From assembly GCF_017591435.1 (NCBI RefSeq), contig NC_059304.1:27589902-27653901 (forward strand): DNA of 64,000 bases. Reading direction: 5' to 3'. Below, piece by piece: positions 43,306 through 53,158 of this stretch (position 1 is the stretch's first letter; each line of letters begins with the position of its first letter). The DNA is from Portunus trituberculatus. Taxonomy: Eukaryota; Arthropoda; Malacostraca; Decapoda; Portunidae. The notes under the pieces were generated by a model, which searched no databases, had not been told where the DNA came from, and saw nothing but the letters and a program-made list of their open reading frames with translations. A program made the position numbers and the translations under genes.

Positions 43306-43329
43306 ATACAAAAACAACAAATTTTCTAG

Positions 43330-43413
<84 letters not shown>

Positions 43414-43488
43414 CCTTCCTCCTCCCCTCTTCCTCTCGAAGATAAGCTACATGCGTCCCGCTTGTGTCTAAAATATTAGCAAATGTCA

Positions 43489-43528
<40 letters not shown>
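43306..43528 (+). repeat. (CT)n-containing tandem repeat of the piggyBac-like element, right of the LINE stack
   Basis: (CT)n at 43,336-43,409, then a pyrimidine-rich stretch ending CCTCTCGAA. GATAAGCTACATGCGTCCC and TTGTGTCTAAAATATTAGC (43,438-43,480) follow, and then (CT)n at 43,491-43,528. The GATAAGCTAC unit matches 27,172-27,220. The 27.4-43.3 kb LINE stack therefore sits inside a short tandem array. Confidence 0.75.
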
Positions 43529-43532
<4 letters not shown>

Positions 43533-43845
43533 ATTTACACAAATCAATATATAGTTGAAGAGTATGTTACAAAATATTTTTACATATGATATAGCACTTT
43601 ACAGGCTAAAGGGAACATTTTTAGTTTTCCCCTATCTAAAAGCCTAACTCTAAATGTTTTTAACAATTGTTACTCTGGTGCTTATGGCAACCAGATGTTC
43701 ACACACTTCTTGAATTGCTGCAGATTCATTTCACTGAAGTCTTTCTGTGCAGCAATTAAGGTGTTCCACAGTTTACCATAATCGTGAACGTACTGACGTT
43801 GATGGTGCCAAGTACGGCATCGGTACTGAAATAATTCACCAGGCA

Positions 43846-44268
43846 TTAAAGTGACAGCCCGCGGGTGGTCATTTGTGCCCGCCGAAGGGGCTGGCGGAGA
43901 GCTTGGAGATGCGGGATTCGCTGTTGCTGTATTTTGTACATCACAGCTAGGCCTGCTACCTCCCTGCGATGCTGAAGGGAGTGGAGCTTTGGCTCATTTC
44001 TGGCCCCACTGTCCTTTATGAGCCTCACTGCCCGAGCCTGTACCCTGTCCAACAGGGAAAGATGCCTGCTCGCCGCTCCTCCCCACGCAAGACACGAGTA
44101 CTCCAGGGAGGAACGAACTTGAGCCTTGTACAATATCTCCAGGCCTTTGTCGTCAAGGAGCCACGACATCCTCCTGAGTGACGCCAGCTTACCCGAGGCC
44201 TCCCTGGCTAGACGCTCTATGTGGTGCCTGAAGGTCAGCGTCTTGCCGCCGTACAGTTTTCCCCTCAA
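43846..44268 (-). pseudogene. LINE-C ORF2 C-terminal region
   Basis: Contains LTFRHHIERLAREASGKLAS, LEILYKAQVRSSLEYSCLAW and LLDRVQARAVRLI, the thumb and C-terminal signature shared by Jockey and CR1-group ORF2. It lies in a different frame from the RT core (shift near 44,270). The protein ends at 43,846, followed by about 300 bp of 3' UTR on the minus strand. Confidence 0.8.
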
Positions 44269-45444
44269 GGCTGAGCTGAAGAGGCGTCCTCGACCTTGAG
44301 ATGATTGTCATTTGTGTTTTGTTTGGGGCAAATTTTACTAGCCACTTGCTGCCCCATGACACAATGCGGTTCAGGGTAACGTTCATGTGGTCGGCCGTGG
44401 CAGTCTCTTCCCCTGAGCTGAAGCTCTGAGCCAGTGTGAGGTCATCAGCATAAGCTCTTACACTGGGGATTAAGTGCAGGAGGTCGTTTATGTAGATGTT
44501 CCAGAGCAGGGGGCCGAGACAGCTTCCCTGAGGAACACCTGCTTTTACTGCATGCTGTTCAGACTCTTGGCCATCAATGACAACTTTGAGATTCCTTTCT
44601 CTCAAGTAATCTCCAAACAGCAACAAGAGGGGCCCATCCACACCTGCAGCACGGAGCTTTGCAAGGAGGCCTGCAGGCCACACCTTGTCGAAAGCCCCTT
44701 CGATGTCAAGGGCAACAACTGCAGTGGCCTTGCCTGCGTCCAGAGCAGCACTCCATTCCGAGGTGAGCAGCAGGTGAAGGTCAGCGGCCGATCTGCCCGG
44801 CCTGAACCCAAACTGCCGACTACACAGTAGGTGGTGCTTCTCAAGGTGCTCTGTGACTCTTGAGGCCACTATGGACTCGAGCACCTTGCTGAGCACAGGC
44901 AGCAGGGACACCGGACGATAGTTTTTTGCCACTGTTCTTTCGTTTTCTTGTGTACTGGCACAACACTAGCCACTTTCCAGATACTTGGCCACCTGCTGGT
45001 CCGTAAGCACTGATTGAATATCGTAGAGAGTGGGTGAGCCAGCTCATCAGCACACTGGCGAAGAAGGCGTGGGCTAATGTTATCAGGACCCACTGCTTTT
45101 GTCACATCAAGGTTTGAGAGCACTGCCTTCACTTCCACTTCACTCGTTGTGGCACATGATAATTTTTCTTTCACTATGTTTGGTAGTGGGGGTGGAGATC
45201 TTTTAGGGTCGGAGACACACATCTTATCAGTGAAGTGCTTGGCCAGGAGGTTAGCTTTATCTCGGGCAGACTGCGCTATTGTGCCGTCATCCCGGTGGAG
45301 GGGAGGAATGGTGTTCCCCCTAGACACACCTTGTTGCTCCTTAACAAGACTCCACCAGCGTTTTGACCCCACCTGGCCGCCCCGCAGCTTCCTCTTGAGA
45401 TCAGTCACCCATTGGTCAGAGGCCCACTCTTGAGTAGCCCTCAT
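44189..45444 (-). pseudogene. LINE-C ORF2 reverse transcriptase
   Basis: Frame 44,869-45,444 carries TKAVGPDNISPRLLRQCADE and WPSIWKVASVVPVHKK. Frame 44,189-44,932 carries KNYRPVSLLPVLSKVLESIV, QFGFRPGRSAADLH, ALDIEGAFDKVWPAGLL (catalytic Asp), GVPQGSCLGPLLWNIYINDL and AYADDLTLAQS (catalytic DD). The two frames are joined by a shift near 44,935. All catalytic residues are present in the 248-codon main frame. The sequence type, with ALDIEGAFDKVW and YADD, separates it from LINE-B. Confidence 0.88.
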
Positions 45445-45537
45445 GTGGTCGGTTGCCTCCCTGTGTCGCTGCCTGTTCCATGCTGTGGGATGCCTCTTAA
45501 AGGTGAGCCAGGCACGGTACTTTGCGTCAGAGGCAGC

Positions 45538-46463
45538 TCAACATTCTGGTCCAAACCAGGGTTGGTCTGATGCCTTGGTTTGGTGTGTGGAGTGGGGCAC
45601 CCAGCGGTCCTGCAGGGTGTGAAGCAGCTCTGTGAACTGTCCCACCTGCTGGTCAGTGTCTCCACATAACACTTCATCCCAGTCAGTAGTTTTGAGGGAG
45701 GCTCGCATAGCCTGCCAGTTTGCCTTCTCCCACCTCCACAGTGTTCGAGTGTAGCACTCCTCACGCGGCCTCTTGAAACTAATCCTTGTGAGGACTGCCA
45801 CATGGTCCAAAGTGCCCACAAAGTCTAGGGAAGAACACTGTATGGTATCGGAGGGAAGGTCGGTCACAACTGGATCGAGGGATGATCCAGAGCGGTGAGT
45901 GGGAAAGGTGACATAGTTGTGCAAGTCGTGCACAACCATGAGTGTGTTAAATGCCTCACTCACTGTGTTTTGGTTTAAGTCACCAATTATTATCACATTT
46001 TCACACTTATTTGCTACCATCATTGCGTCTATATTCACTGTCAGGTAGTCAATGAGTAAAGTGCCTTGTGACGGGCGATAACACCCAAACACAATAAACC
46101 TTTCCCATTTCTGTCAGTGACTTTTAACACTAATAATTCAAGCTCCTTGGGCACAGGCTTGGCTGGTTCAATGACCTTAACATTGAGCGTTTCTTTGTAA
46201 CAAAAGGCCACACCTCCACCTTGGGTAGATCGGTCCTTTCTTTGCCAAGCCGAATATCCGCGCACACGAGCATAATTCACTGGCACACTAACATCTAAGA
46301 AAGTTTCACACACAAAAGCAATGTCAGCACGGTGTTTAATAATCACATTATGCGTGAGTTCACCGACGTTGGTGTGAAAACCTCTTAAGTTTGCCGACAC
46401 TATTTTCACTTCACTAGCGGCCACCTTGGTGTAGTTGTGTGAGGTGTTGCGGGGCGGCTCCAT
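45538..46463 (-). pseudogene. LINE-C ORF2 endonuclease domain
   Basis: Reading from 46,463: VKIVSANLRGFHTNVGELTH (active-site Asn), ADIAFVCETFL (Glu), GGGVAFCYKE, then after a shift near 46,080 FGCYRPSQGT, IIIGDLNQNTV (Asp and Asn), SSLDPVVTDL and GTLDHVAVLTRI (Asp-His). This is the APE-type nuclease order that nicks target DNA. The start may be MEPPRNTSHNYTK at 46,463. The frame ends at 45,538 in a TGA that replaces a conserved residue after WFGPEC. Confidence 0.85.
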
Positions 46464-46938
46464 AATGGAAAGCGTGGGGTGGAGGGGAGAAGGACCAGGG
46501 GTGCTGAGGAATGGGAGTCCCTTGGGCCAGTGCTGGTCCAGCTGTCCTCGCTGTGTGTGAGTGCGGTTGTTGTAGTTGCCAGGCGACAGTTTTCAGTGCA
46601 TTCAGCGTCTCCTGGTTACTTTCCCTCACTGCCAACACTAATTCTTATTGTCTTTGGTCAGCTAATCTTGTTTTGCAGTTTTGAGAGGAGTGAAAGCGGC
46701 CGTGACAGTAATCACGCCCTTTTCTCGGGCACTGATCTCGGGTATGGCCCCAGCGCTTGCACTGCGGACACTTCCGTGCCTGCTGCTGCTGCCTAGAATG
46801 TAGTTGTTGCCTCGGCTCAGCTGCCACTTCTCCAGAGACGGTGTTACTTCTAACTGCTGGTTTTCTCCGCTGTAGGTGTCGAGGGTGAGGACGAGAGTTC
46901 TGAGCTGCTTGTTGAGGATGACTTTCCCTTCCTTCCAC

Positions 46939-46942
<4 letters not shown>
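46414..46942 (-). pseudogene. LINE-C ORF1 C-terminal part with zinc knuckles
   Basis: Gag-like RNA-binding protein fragment. A canonical CX2CX4HX4C knuckle reads CPQCKRWGHTRDQC near 46,720-46,765. A second, partial knuckle YCHGRFHSSQNC follows (first Cys lost or changed). Downstream, VRESNQETLNALKTVAWQLQ and a Pro/His-rich stretch (46,414-46,638) are in another frame. The N-terminus is replaced by (GA)n, which gives a false Arg-Glu run in translation. Confidence 0.75.

Positions 46943-47003
<61 letters not shown>
46943..47003. repeat. (CT)n at the 5' edge of LINE-C
   Basis: About 30 CT units, then T8 and CTCCGAAG. With 43,491-43,528 it brackets LINE-C. Confidence 0.95.
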
Positions 47004-47011
<8 letters not shown>

Positions 47012-47184
47012 CTCCGAAGAGAGAAGCGTCCACTTTCCTCTTCGAAGGCGATATAGTGACAAAAAAAATAGCAGCATAATACACAAAGACGACAAGTATG
47101 ACAAGCTTGCAAGAGTTTCCAGCTCAAGGCACTACCACCCATATATCATACAGGCGGGCTTTTTTAACATCTGGCGCGAAGGGG
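47004..47184. other. Right terminal region of the piggyBac-like element
   Basis: About 180 bp with no gene. It ends CTGGCGCGAAGGGG before TTAA. No palindrome like those at the left end is obvious here. Confidence 0.65.
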
Positions 47185-47188
47185 TTAA
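47185..47188. repeat. TTAA target-site duplication, right
   Basis: Begins the resumed CR1-A reading frame (Leu codon TTA at 47,185, then ACT AGT). Confidence 0.9.
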
Positions 47189-48441
47189 CTAGTATAGTAT
47201 GTAAGATACTAGAGAAAATCATTAAGGGTAGTATTTGGGAGCATTTAAATGAGAATGGATTAATTAGAGATACCCAACATGGCTTTAGATCAGGGAAGTC
47301 CTGTCTTACAAATTTGCTCGATATCTTAGAATATATTACCAAGGAGTTAGATGATGGAAATAGCATAGATGTTATATATCTAGATTTTAGCAAGGCGTTT
47401 GATAAGGTACCGCATAGGAGGCTAGTGTACAAATTGAGACTACATGGGATATTGGGTAGGTTAGTTGATTGGATTAGTGAATGGCTTTCTGATAGAAAAC
47501 AGAGAGTAGTGTTAAATGGGGCAATGTCTAAGTGGAAGGAAGTGGTTAGTGGGATACCCCAAGGATCAGTGCTAGAACCTCTTCTTTGGTGTACATTAAT
47601 GATTTAGATATAGGAATTAGTAGCAAAGTATCAAAGTTTGCAGATGATACTAAGATAGCATGTGCAGTACAGGGTGAAAAGGACAATTACAGAATACAAC
47701 GAGATCTAGACAGGCTGATAGCATGGGCAGACAGGTGGCAGATGGAGTTTAATTCTAAAAAGTGTCAGGTTATGCATTTAGGTAAAGACAACACAAACTT
47801 TAGCTATGAGATGGAAGGATGTTGGCTAGAGGCAGTAGAGGAGGGAAAGGATTTAGGAGTAGTGATAGACAGGACTATGAAATTTTCAAAGCAATGTGTA
47901 GAAGCAAGAAATAGGGCAAATAGGATCCTGGGTTTTATAAATAGAAATGTTAGTTATAAAAGTAAGGAAAAGGTGTGTAGCTTATATAATTCCTATGTTA
48001 GGCCCCATTTAGAGTATTGCATACAGACCTGGTCACCTCATTATAGGCAGGATATCAACATGTTAGAAGCAGTTCAGAGAAGAGCAACTAGGATGATACC
48101 AGCATTAAAGTGCTTGGAGTATAGAGATAGATTAAAGGAATTAAACATGTTTTCATTTGAGAGAAGATGTATAAGAGAGGATATGATAGTTATTTAAAAT
48201 GTTCTCAGATACAAACTACATAGATGTGAGATCTTTCTTTACCTTAGAGGAGGGAAGTAGGACTAGAAATCATGGCAGGAAGATTAGAAAGCAAGGCTGC
48301 AGGTTAGATATAAGAAAATATTTCTTTAGTCATAGGGTGGTAGACTTCTGGAATGCATTGCCAGAGAAGGTTGTAAATAGCACTAGTTTGACAATGTTTA
48401 AAAACAGATTAGATAAGCGCTTAAATTTATTAGATTTATAA
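47185..48441 (+). pseudogene. CR1-A ORF2, reverse transcriptase and C-terminus
   Basis: SIVCKILEKIIKGSIWEHL, QHGFRSGKSCLTNLLD, YLDFSKAFDKVPHRRL (catalytic Asp, 47,380), GIPQGSVLEPLL (47,560; Glu where Gly is usual), then after a shift near 47,585 VYINDLDIGI and FADDTKIA (catalytic DD, 47,637). The C-terminus PHLEYCIQTWSPHYRQDI and AVQRRATRMIPAL is the classic CR1 pattern. A further shift near 48,197 precedes FFSHRVVDFWNALPEKVV. Together with 25,242-26,959 it encodes about 990 codons of EN plus RT with few lesions. Confidence 0.9.
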
Positions 48442-48500
48442 TTATGTATAGCACTGCATGATAGTTTTTATAAGAAATTTACTATAGTTAAACAAGACAT

Positions 48501-48719
48501 GATCCCCATGTATGGGGATCACAGATTGTAGAGGAATTCGCTGCAGGACTTAGCCCTGTTAATGGGCCAAATATTTAGAATTAGTATATAATGTATTGTG
48601 TACTTGTAAGTGTATCTTTAAGTACTGATGACGAGGTCGCTGTGTGACTGATACAGGATAACCTAGATGGGCCCTGGTGGCCCTTTGTTATCCTATTATT
48701 TATGTTATGTTATGTTATG
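48501..48719 (+). promoter_or_regulatory. CR1-A 3' UTR hairpins and (TTATG)n terminus
   Basis: A perfect palindromic hairpin lies at 48,501-48,520 (GATCCCCAT and its complement around GT). Closer to the end, GGATAAC (48,656-48,662) pairs with GTTATCC (48,687-48,693), enclosing an inner GGGCC/GGCCC stem (48,669-48,683). The terminal repeat follows 6 nt later. A 3' stem-loop next to the terminal repeat is a plausible RT recognition element; that role is inferred. Confidence 0.6.
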
Positions 48720-49696
48720 CGTTTTTTGTTGCCCCCGTTGCATTGTGAGAGCCCGCGCTCCTTTTGTTTATCTCTTCCTCAGCGGGCACCTCCTGGGATG
48801 GATGTGTTTTGGTGGTATTGGAGAAATTTTGTTGTGATGTCGTGGGTATAAAGTGTGTTGGTTATTTATGTTCTGGTCCTATAGGTTGGTGGTGTTATCT
48901 GGGAGATTTTTGTGGTGTTTATAAAGTCTGGCAAGACCAGCTGTGGTGAAAACAAGTGGTGATGTGGAGTGGCTCTTGAGCGGGAAGGACCGCATAGTGG
49001 GAGTGGTGACTATAAGTGGATCTTGGAGACTTTTCATGGGTTGTGTGGTGTTTTCTTGTTGGTGACTAGTCTTTAGGAGGTCGTGGCATCAACTGAGGGA
49101 GAGCACGGGTGAGGTGTGTGGTGGAGCGTGATTTTGGGTATATTTTGTTTTTGCTCATACTGTGTTGAATTAGGAGTGTAGGTGGGATGTTACTACGGCA
49201 TTTCTTGATATGTGGAGTTAAAGATTAATTTTGAGAGTATTGATTGATTGCAATCCATGTGTCCAGCTGTGGCCTTGGATCTTATCTCAGCTGAGATTTG
49301 TGGGGACCACTGATCTGGAGTAGTGTCGTCCCCTGGGTTAATTCTTATGAAATTAATATTTTTGTATGATTTATATGTGTACCATTGATATTTGATTTTT
49401 GTATTATTTCATGCATTACCTATATTTTCTTTATGTAATATACCTATGTTTATTTATGTCTTGCTTTTGAATTATTCCAATTATTCACGTAACTGATCAT
49501 AACACCAGAGTGAAGCCTTGGGAGACTGTTGGAGGTAAGCAGAGTTATAATAGTGTTGTGCAGTGAGTAGAGGCCACGGACGGCTGGGGAGGGTGAGATT
49601 TTCTCTTAATATCCAGACCCTTAAAACTCCTGAGACAGGGATAACGTAATCTCGTCTTTGGGAGCAAACCAACCGTGAGTGAAACCCTTGACAATA
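48720..49696. other. Unassigned 970 bp between CR1-A and the LINE-B2 remnant, possible solo-LTR part
   Basis: No coding sequence is recognisable. The first part is G/T-rich, the middle A/T-rich, and the end reads CCCTTGACA followed by ATAA. With the left side of the composite (ATAA then TGTTACAG at 24,591-24,602) this has the TG...CA form and 4-bp repeat of a Gypsy-type LTR. CR1-A may therefore have inserted into a solo LTR. The evidence is short and the call is weak. Confidence 0.3.
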
Positions 49697-49978
49697 AATG
49701 AGAAACTGATCCTGAGAGAAGCATATGACATTCGAAGCACAAGATCGCATAGTAAAAAGCTGAGAAAGGGAAGATGTGTGAGAGATGTTAAAAAATATAG
49801 TTTCCCGCAAAGATGTATTGAGACGTGGAACAGTTTGAATGAAGAAGTAGTGTCTGCAACAAGTGTGCATACTTTTCAAGTAAGATTGGATAAGTGTAGA
49901 TATGGAGACGGGGCCACACGAGCATAAAGCTCAGGCCCTGTAAAACTACAACTAGGTAAATACAACTAGGTAAATACA
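49697..49978 (+). mobile_element. LINE-B2 copy, right part (continues from 24,596)
   Basis: Resumes the DNEKLILREAYDIRSTRSHS reading and is open to the stop at 49,925-49,927. The B2 tail follows with two TAGGTAAATAC motifs and (AC)n (49,979-50,003). With 24,229-24,596 it gives one uninterrupted, 5'-truncated B2 copy of about 650 bp. Confidence 0.88.
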
Positions 49979-50003
49979 GACACACACACACACACACACA
50001 CAC
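49979..50003 (+). repeat. (AC)n microsatellite
   Basis: Twelve AC units between two B2 copies. The next starts AAAGGAGACCGATTAAATTAC, inside the ORF2 linker. Confidence 0.95.
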
Positions 50004-52157
50004 AAAGGAGACCGATTAAATTACAGAAAGGCTGATATTGAGGACCTCAAGAGCTATTTTAAAAACGTAAACTGGGAGGAGATGAAAAACTCAGAAACGG
50101 TTCAAGAGAAATATAACTTATTTTTGGAAATATACAAAACAGGAGTCAAGGAATATGTCCCGAAATATAGACCTAAAGAAGGAAAGAAAGATTGGTTTAA
50201 TGCAAGGTGTGGTAGGGCAAAGGAGAAACGAGATGGAACATGGAAAAGGTGGAGAAGAAACAGAAATCCAGAAAATAAGGAAAACTTCAAAACAGCAAGA
50301 AATGAATATGCTAAGGTGAGAAAGGAAGAAGAAAGGAGCTATGAAAAGAACATTGTCGAAAAATGTAAGGAGCAACCAAAATTGTTCTACAGATTCATAA
50401 ATGGAAAAATAAGACAAAGAGAAAAAATGGAAAGGTTAAAAGGAGAGAACGGAATGGTGGAAGACCCAAAAAGGATGGCAGAACTGTTAAATAGTAAATT
50501 TCAGGAGGTCTTTACTAAGGAATTCAAATTTGAAAGACCACAGGGTAATAGAGAGACTGTCCATATGAAAGAGATTAAAGTAACCAAGCTTGAAATAAAA
50601 AAAGTTGATGACGGAACTGGATGAGGAAAAGGCAATGGGACCGGATGAAGTCTCAGGCAGAATACTGAAAGAATGTAGGGAAGAACTAGCAAGTCCTATA
50701 TATATCAAAATGCTCAATAGAAAATGAAACAGTACCAGTGGAGTGGAAAAGAGCTGAGGTGGTTCCCATATATAAGAGCGGAAGGAAGGAAGAACCTTTA
50801 AATTACAGACCGGTATCACTAACTAGTGTAATATGCAAGATGTGTGAAAGAATAAAGAAACAATGGATTGAGTTCCTTGAAGGCAACAAATTATTATCAA
50901 ATAGCCAATTTGGTTTTAGAAAAGGTCGGTCATGTGTAACAAATTTATTGAGTTTCTACTCTAGAATAGTTGATAAAGTACAAGAGAGAGAGGTATGGAT
51001 TGACTGTATTTATTTAGATTTAAAAAAGGCATTTGATAAAACGCCACATGAAAGATTACTATGGAAGTTAGAGGAGAAGGGTGGTTTAAAAGGAAGCACA
51101 TTGAGATGGATGAAAAATTACTTGAAGGGGAGAGAAATAAAGACGATAGTTAAAGATATGAAGTCCAAGTGGAGAACAGTAGACAGCGGAGTGCCACAGG
51201 GGTCAGTATTGGTGCCAATACTTTTTCTCGTATACATAAACGACATGCCAGAGGGAGTGAACAGCTACATAAATCTGTTTGCGGACGATGCGAAACTATG
51301 CAGAGTCATTAAACAAAAAGAGAATTGTGAAATACTACAGGAAGACTTAAACAAGATCTGGAAATGGAGTAAAAAATGGGAGATGGAATTCAATGTGGAC
51401 AAAAGCCATGTCATGGAAATGGGAAAAGTGAAAGACGACCAGTGGGAATCTATAAGATGGGAGGTGGAGTAGAACTAGAAAAAGTAAAAAAGGAAAAGGA
51501 CTTGGGAGTGACAGTGGAAGAAAACAATCAACCGGTAAGCCATATTGATAGAATTTTCAGAGAGACGTATAATTTGCTAAGGAATATTGGATTAGCATTT
51601 CACTATATGGACAAAGAAATGATGAAGAAATTGATAATTACTAAAATAAGACCTAGAGTGGAATATGCAGGAGTTGTGTGGACCACCCATAAAAAGAAAC
51701 ACCCAAGGAAATTGGAGGGACTGCAAAAAATGGCTACAAGAATGGTTCAAGAATTTAAAGGGATGACATATGAGGAAAGACTAAAAGCTATGGATCTATC
51801 AACCCTGGAACAGCGAAGAGAGAGAGGGTATCTGATACAAGTTTATAAATTGATTAACGGAATGGATCAAGTGGATAATGAGAAACTAATCCTGAGAGAA
51901 GAATATGACATTAGAAGCACAAGGTCGCATAGTAAGAAACTGAGGAAGGGAAGATGTCTGAGAGATGTTAAAAAATTTAGTTTCCCGCAAAGATGTGTTG
52001 AGACTTAGAACAGTTTGAGTGAGGAAGTGGTGTCAGCAAAGAGTGTACATAGTTTTAAAGAAAAATTGGATAAGTGTAGATATGGAGACGAGGCCACACG
52101 AGCATAAAGCCCAGGCCCTGTAAAACTACAACTAGGTAAATGCAACTAGGTAAATAC
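50004..52157 (+). mobile_element. LINE-B2 copy, 5'-truncated in the EN-RT linker
   Basis: Contains the linker (KEYVPKYRPKEGKKDWFNAR), complete RT and C-terminus, then the tail motifs TAGGTAAATGC and TAGGTAAATAC and a short (AC)n (52,156-52,169). It is one of the better preserved RT copies on the plus strand. Confidence 0.88.
50082..52105 (+). pseudogene. LINE-B2 RT and C-terminus, few lesions
   Basis: Frame 50,082-50,624 carries the linker and KEIKVTKLEIK. Frame 50,738-51,472 carries NYRPVSLTSVICKMCERI, FGFRKGRSC, LDLKKAFDKTPH (catalytic Asp), GVPQGSVLVPILF and FADDAKLC (51,280, catalytic DD). Frame 51,376-52,008 carries EKDLGVTVEENN, RPRVEYAGVVW and STLEQRRERGYL. Breaks lie near 50,600, 50,705, 51,425 and at a TAG (52,006-52,008) replacing Trp. 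The RT palm is continuous. Confidence 0.88.
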
Positions 52158-52167
52158 ACACACACAC

Positions 52168-52515
52168 ACTACCAACTTTGAGGGAGAGAAGGGAAAGAGG
52201 GGATACAATAACAATGTATAAATTAGTAAACTGTATGGAAAGGTAGATAAGCAAGATATGGTAATACTGATTGATGATGGGGATAGATGAACAAGAGGAC
52301 ATTCCAAGATCATGAGAAGTCAGTGTCTGAGGAACATTAAGAAGTTCAGTTTTCCACATAGTAGGACGGTGGATATCTGGAATGGATTAAGTGATGAGAA
52401 TGTAACAGCAGAAAGTGTGCACAAATTTAAGGAAAAGTTAAATGAATGTAGATATGGAGACAGGTCACTATGAGCCTCACTTGAACCCTGTAACATACAG
52501 CTAGGTAAATACACT
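52168..52515 (+). mobile_element. LINE-B4-like 3' fragment
   Basis: Begins CTACCAACTTTGAGGGAGAG (the PTLRERRERG segment) right after (AC)n. It holds the last 90 codons in broken form (KKFSFPHSRTVDIWNGLSDE region) and the B4-type tail GAACCCTGTAACATACAGC with one TAGGTAAATAC. The (AC)n is nearly absent (ACACTCACATAC). It is the last element before the host exon region. Confidence 0.8.
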
Positions 52516-52999
52516 CACATACTTATAAACTTTCAACTAAAGCCTTCTGAAAGTTTTGGATGTGTAGTGCAGAAGTGCTTCAGTATTTGGTCCTGTTAAA
52601 ATTCTTTGTTGTGTTGGAGATAGCAGTTTGGCATGATATGAGTTCTTATGATATATGGTTAATGGGCTAATTTCTTATGAAAGACATAAGAACACTAAGA
52701 CACTAAGTACTGATTCATTAGTTCATAAACCTTTTTGTTTCCAGTGTACAGATCAAGATAAGTAAGTGTCATTTTAGTAAGCTGCTTCCTTCTTATACCT
52801 GGTAACATAATATAGCTTGTCACTATTAATATTTATTCTCTTTTGGTTCATTATTAAAGTGATTTATTTGGCAATGTTGTAAAATAATCTGTTTTGCCTT
52901 TATACACATTTCTGTCACTGATATCCATAAGCTGATGGTCATGAGGCTTTGAAATGTACTACCACAGCAATAACCATGTGACTGGTTTTCAAATAAAGC

Positions 53000-53075
<76 letters not shown>

Positions 53076-53158
53076 TGTGATTAGATAGTTTATCTTGATG
53101 TAGCCAGAGCACAAAGTTTATTAGTGTATAAATGCTGAAATATTTCTGTTTCTTTCAG
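52516..53158 (+). other. Host intron or flank upstream of the exon, with (AT)n
   Basis: Unique-looking A/T-rich sequence without ORFs. A pure (AT)n run lies at 53,002-53,072. The end reads TATTTCTGTTTCTTTCAG, a good polypyrimidine tract and 3' splice site at 53,157-53,158. Confidence 0.7.

Larger units (their letters stand above)
43529..46942 (-). mobile_element. LINE-C (Jockey/CR1-group LINE), antisense, inserted in (CT)n
   Basis: About 3.4 kb on the minus strand, flanked by (CT)n on both sides (43,491-43,528 and 46,943-47,003). It contains an ORF1 end with a CCHC knuckle, EN, RT and a 3' end AAATAAAAA leading into (GA)n. It is G+C-richer and unrelated in detail to LINE-B and CR1-A. Its 5' end is truncated in ORF1 at the microsatellite. 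The clade is uncertain: RT features fit the broad Jockey/CR1/L2 group. Confidence 0.85.
26964..47184. mobile_element. piggyBac-like element, 20.2 kb with nested insertions
   Basis: TTAA occurs at both edges (26,960-26,963 and 47,185-47,188). The insert starts CCCCTTC and ends GAAGGGG, a 7-bp inverted terminal match with the usual piggyBac CCC...GGG form. Removing it with one TTAA rejoins SLT to SIVCK in CR1-A without changing the frame, as expected of TTAA-specific insertion. No piggyBac transposase is visible, so it is non-autonomous or gutted. Its own sequence is limited to about 27.0-27.4, 43.3-43.5 and 47.0-47.18 kb; the rest is LINE-B, SINE and LINE-C. Confidence 0.85.
47185..48719 (+). 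mobile_element. CR1-A LINE, right part (RT, C-terminus, 3' UTR)
   Basis: Continues the LINE broken at 26,959. It contains RT, the CR1 C-terminal region, a 3' UTR with hairpins and a terminal (TTATG)n microsatellite (48,699-48,719). Short terminal repeats of that kind are typical of CR1 elements. Confidence 0.88.
24597..49696. mobile_element. 25.1-kb composite insertion splitting a LINE-B2 copy
   Basis: The B2 ORF2 C-terminus is cut between a GATAATG at 24,590-24,596 and an AATGAGAAACTG at 49,697. Rejoining gives the normal family sequence without a gap. Between them lie CR1-A, the piggyBac-like element inside it and about 970 bp of unassigned DNA at the right. The short shared sequence is either AATG or, read one way, ATAA. 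Confidence 0.8.

Noticed and set aside
49630..49690. rRNA-like or homing-endonuclease-like sequence (CAGGGATAACG)
   Set aside because: Only a dozen bases resemble the known motif, the surrounding sequence does not match 28S rRNA, and no endonuclease ORF is present.
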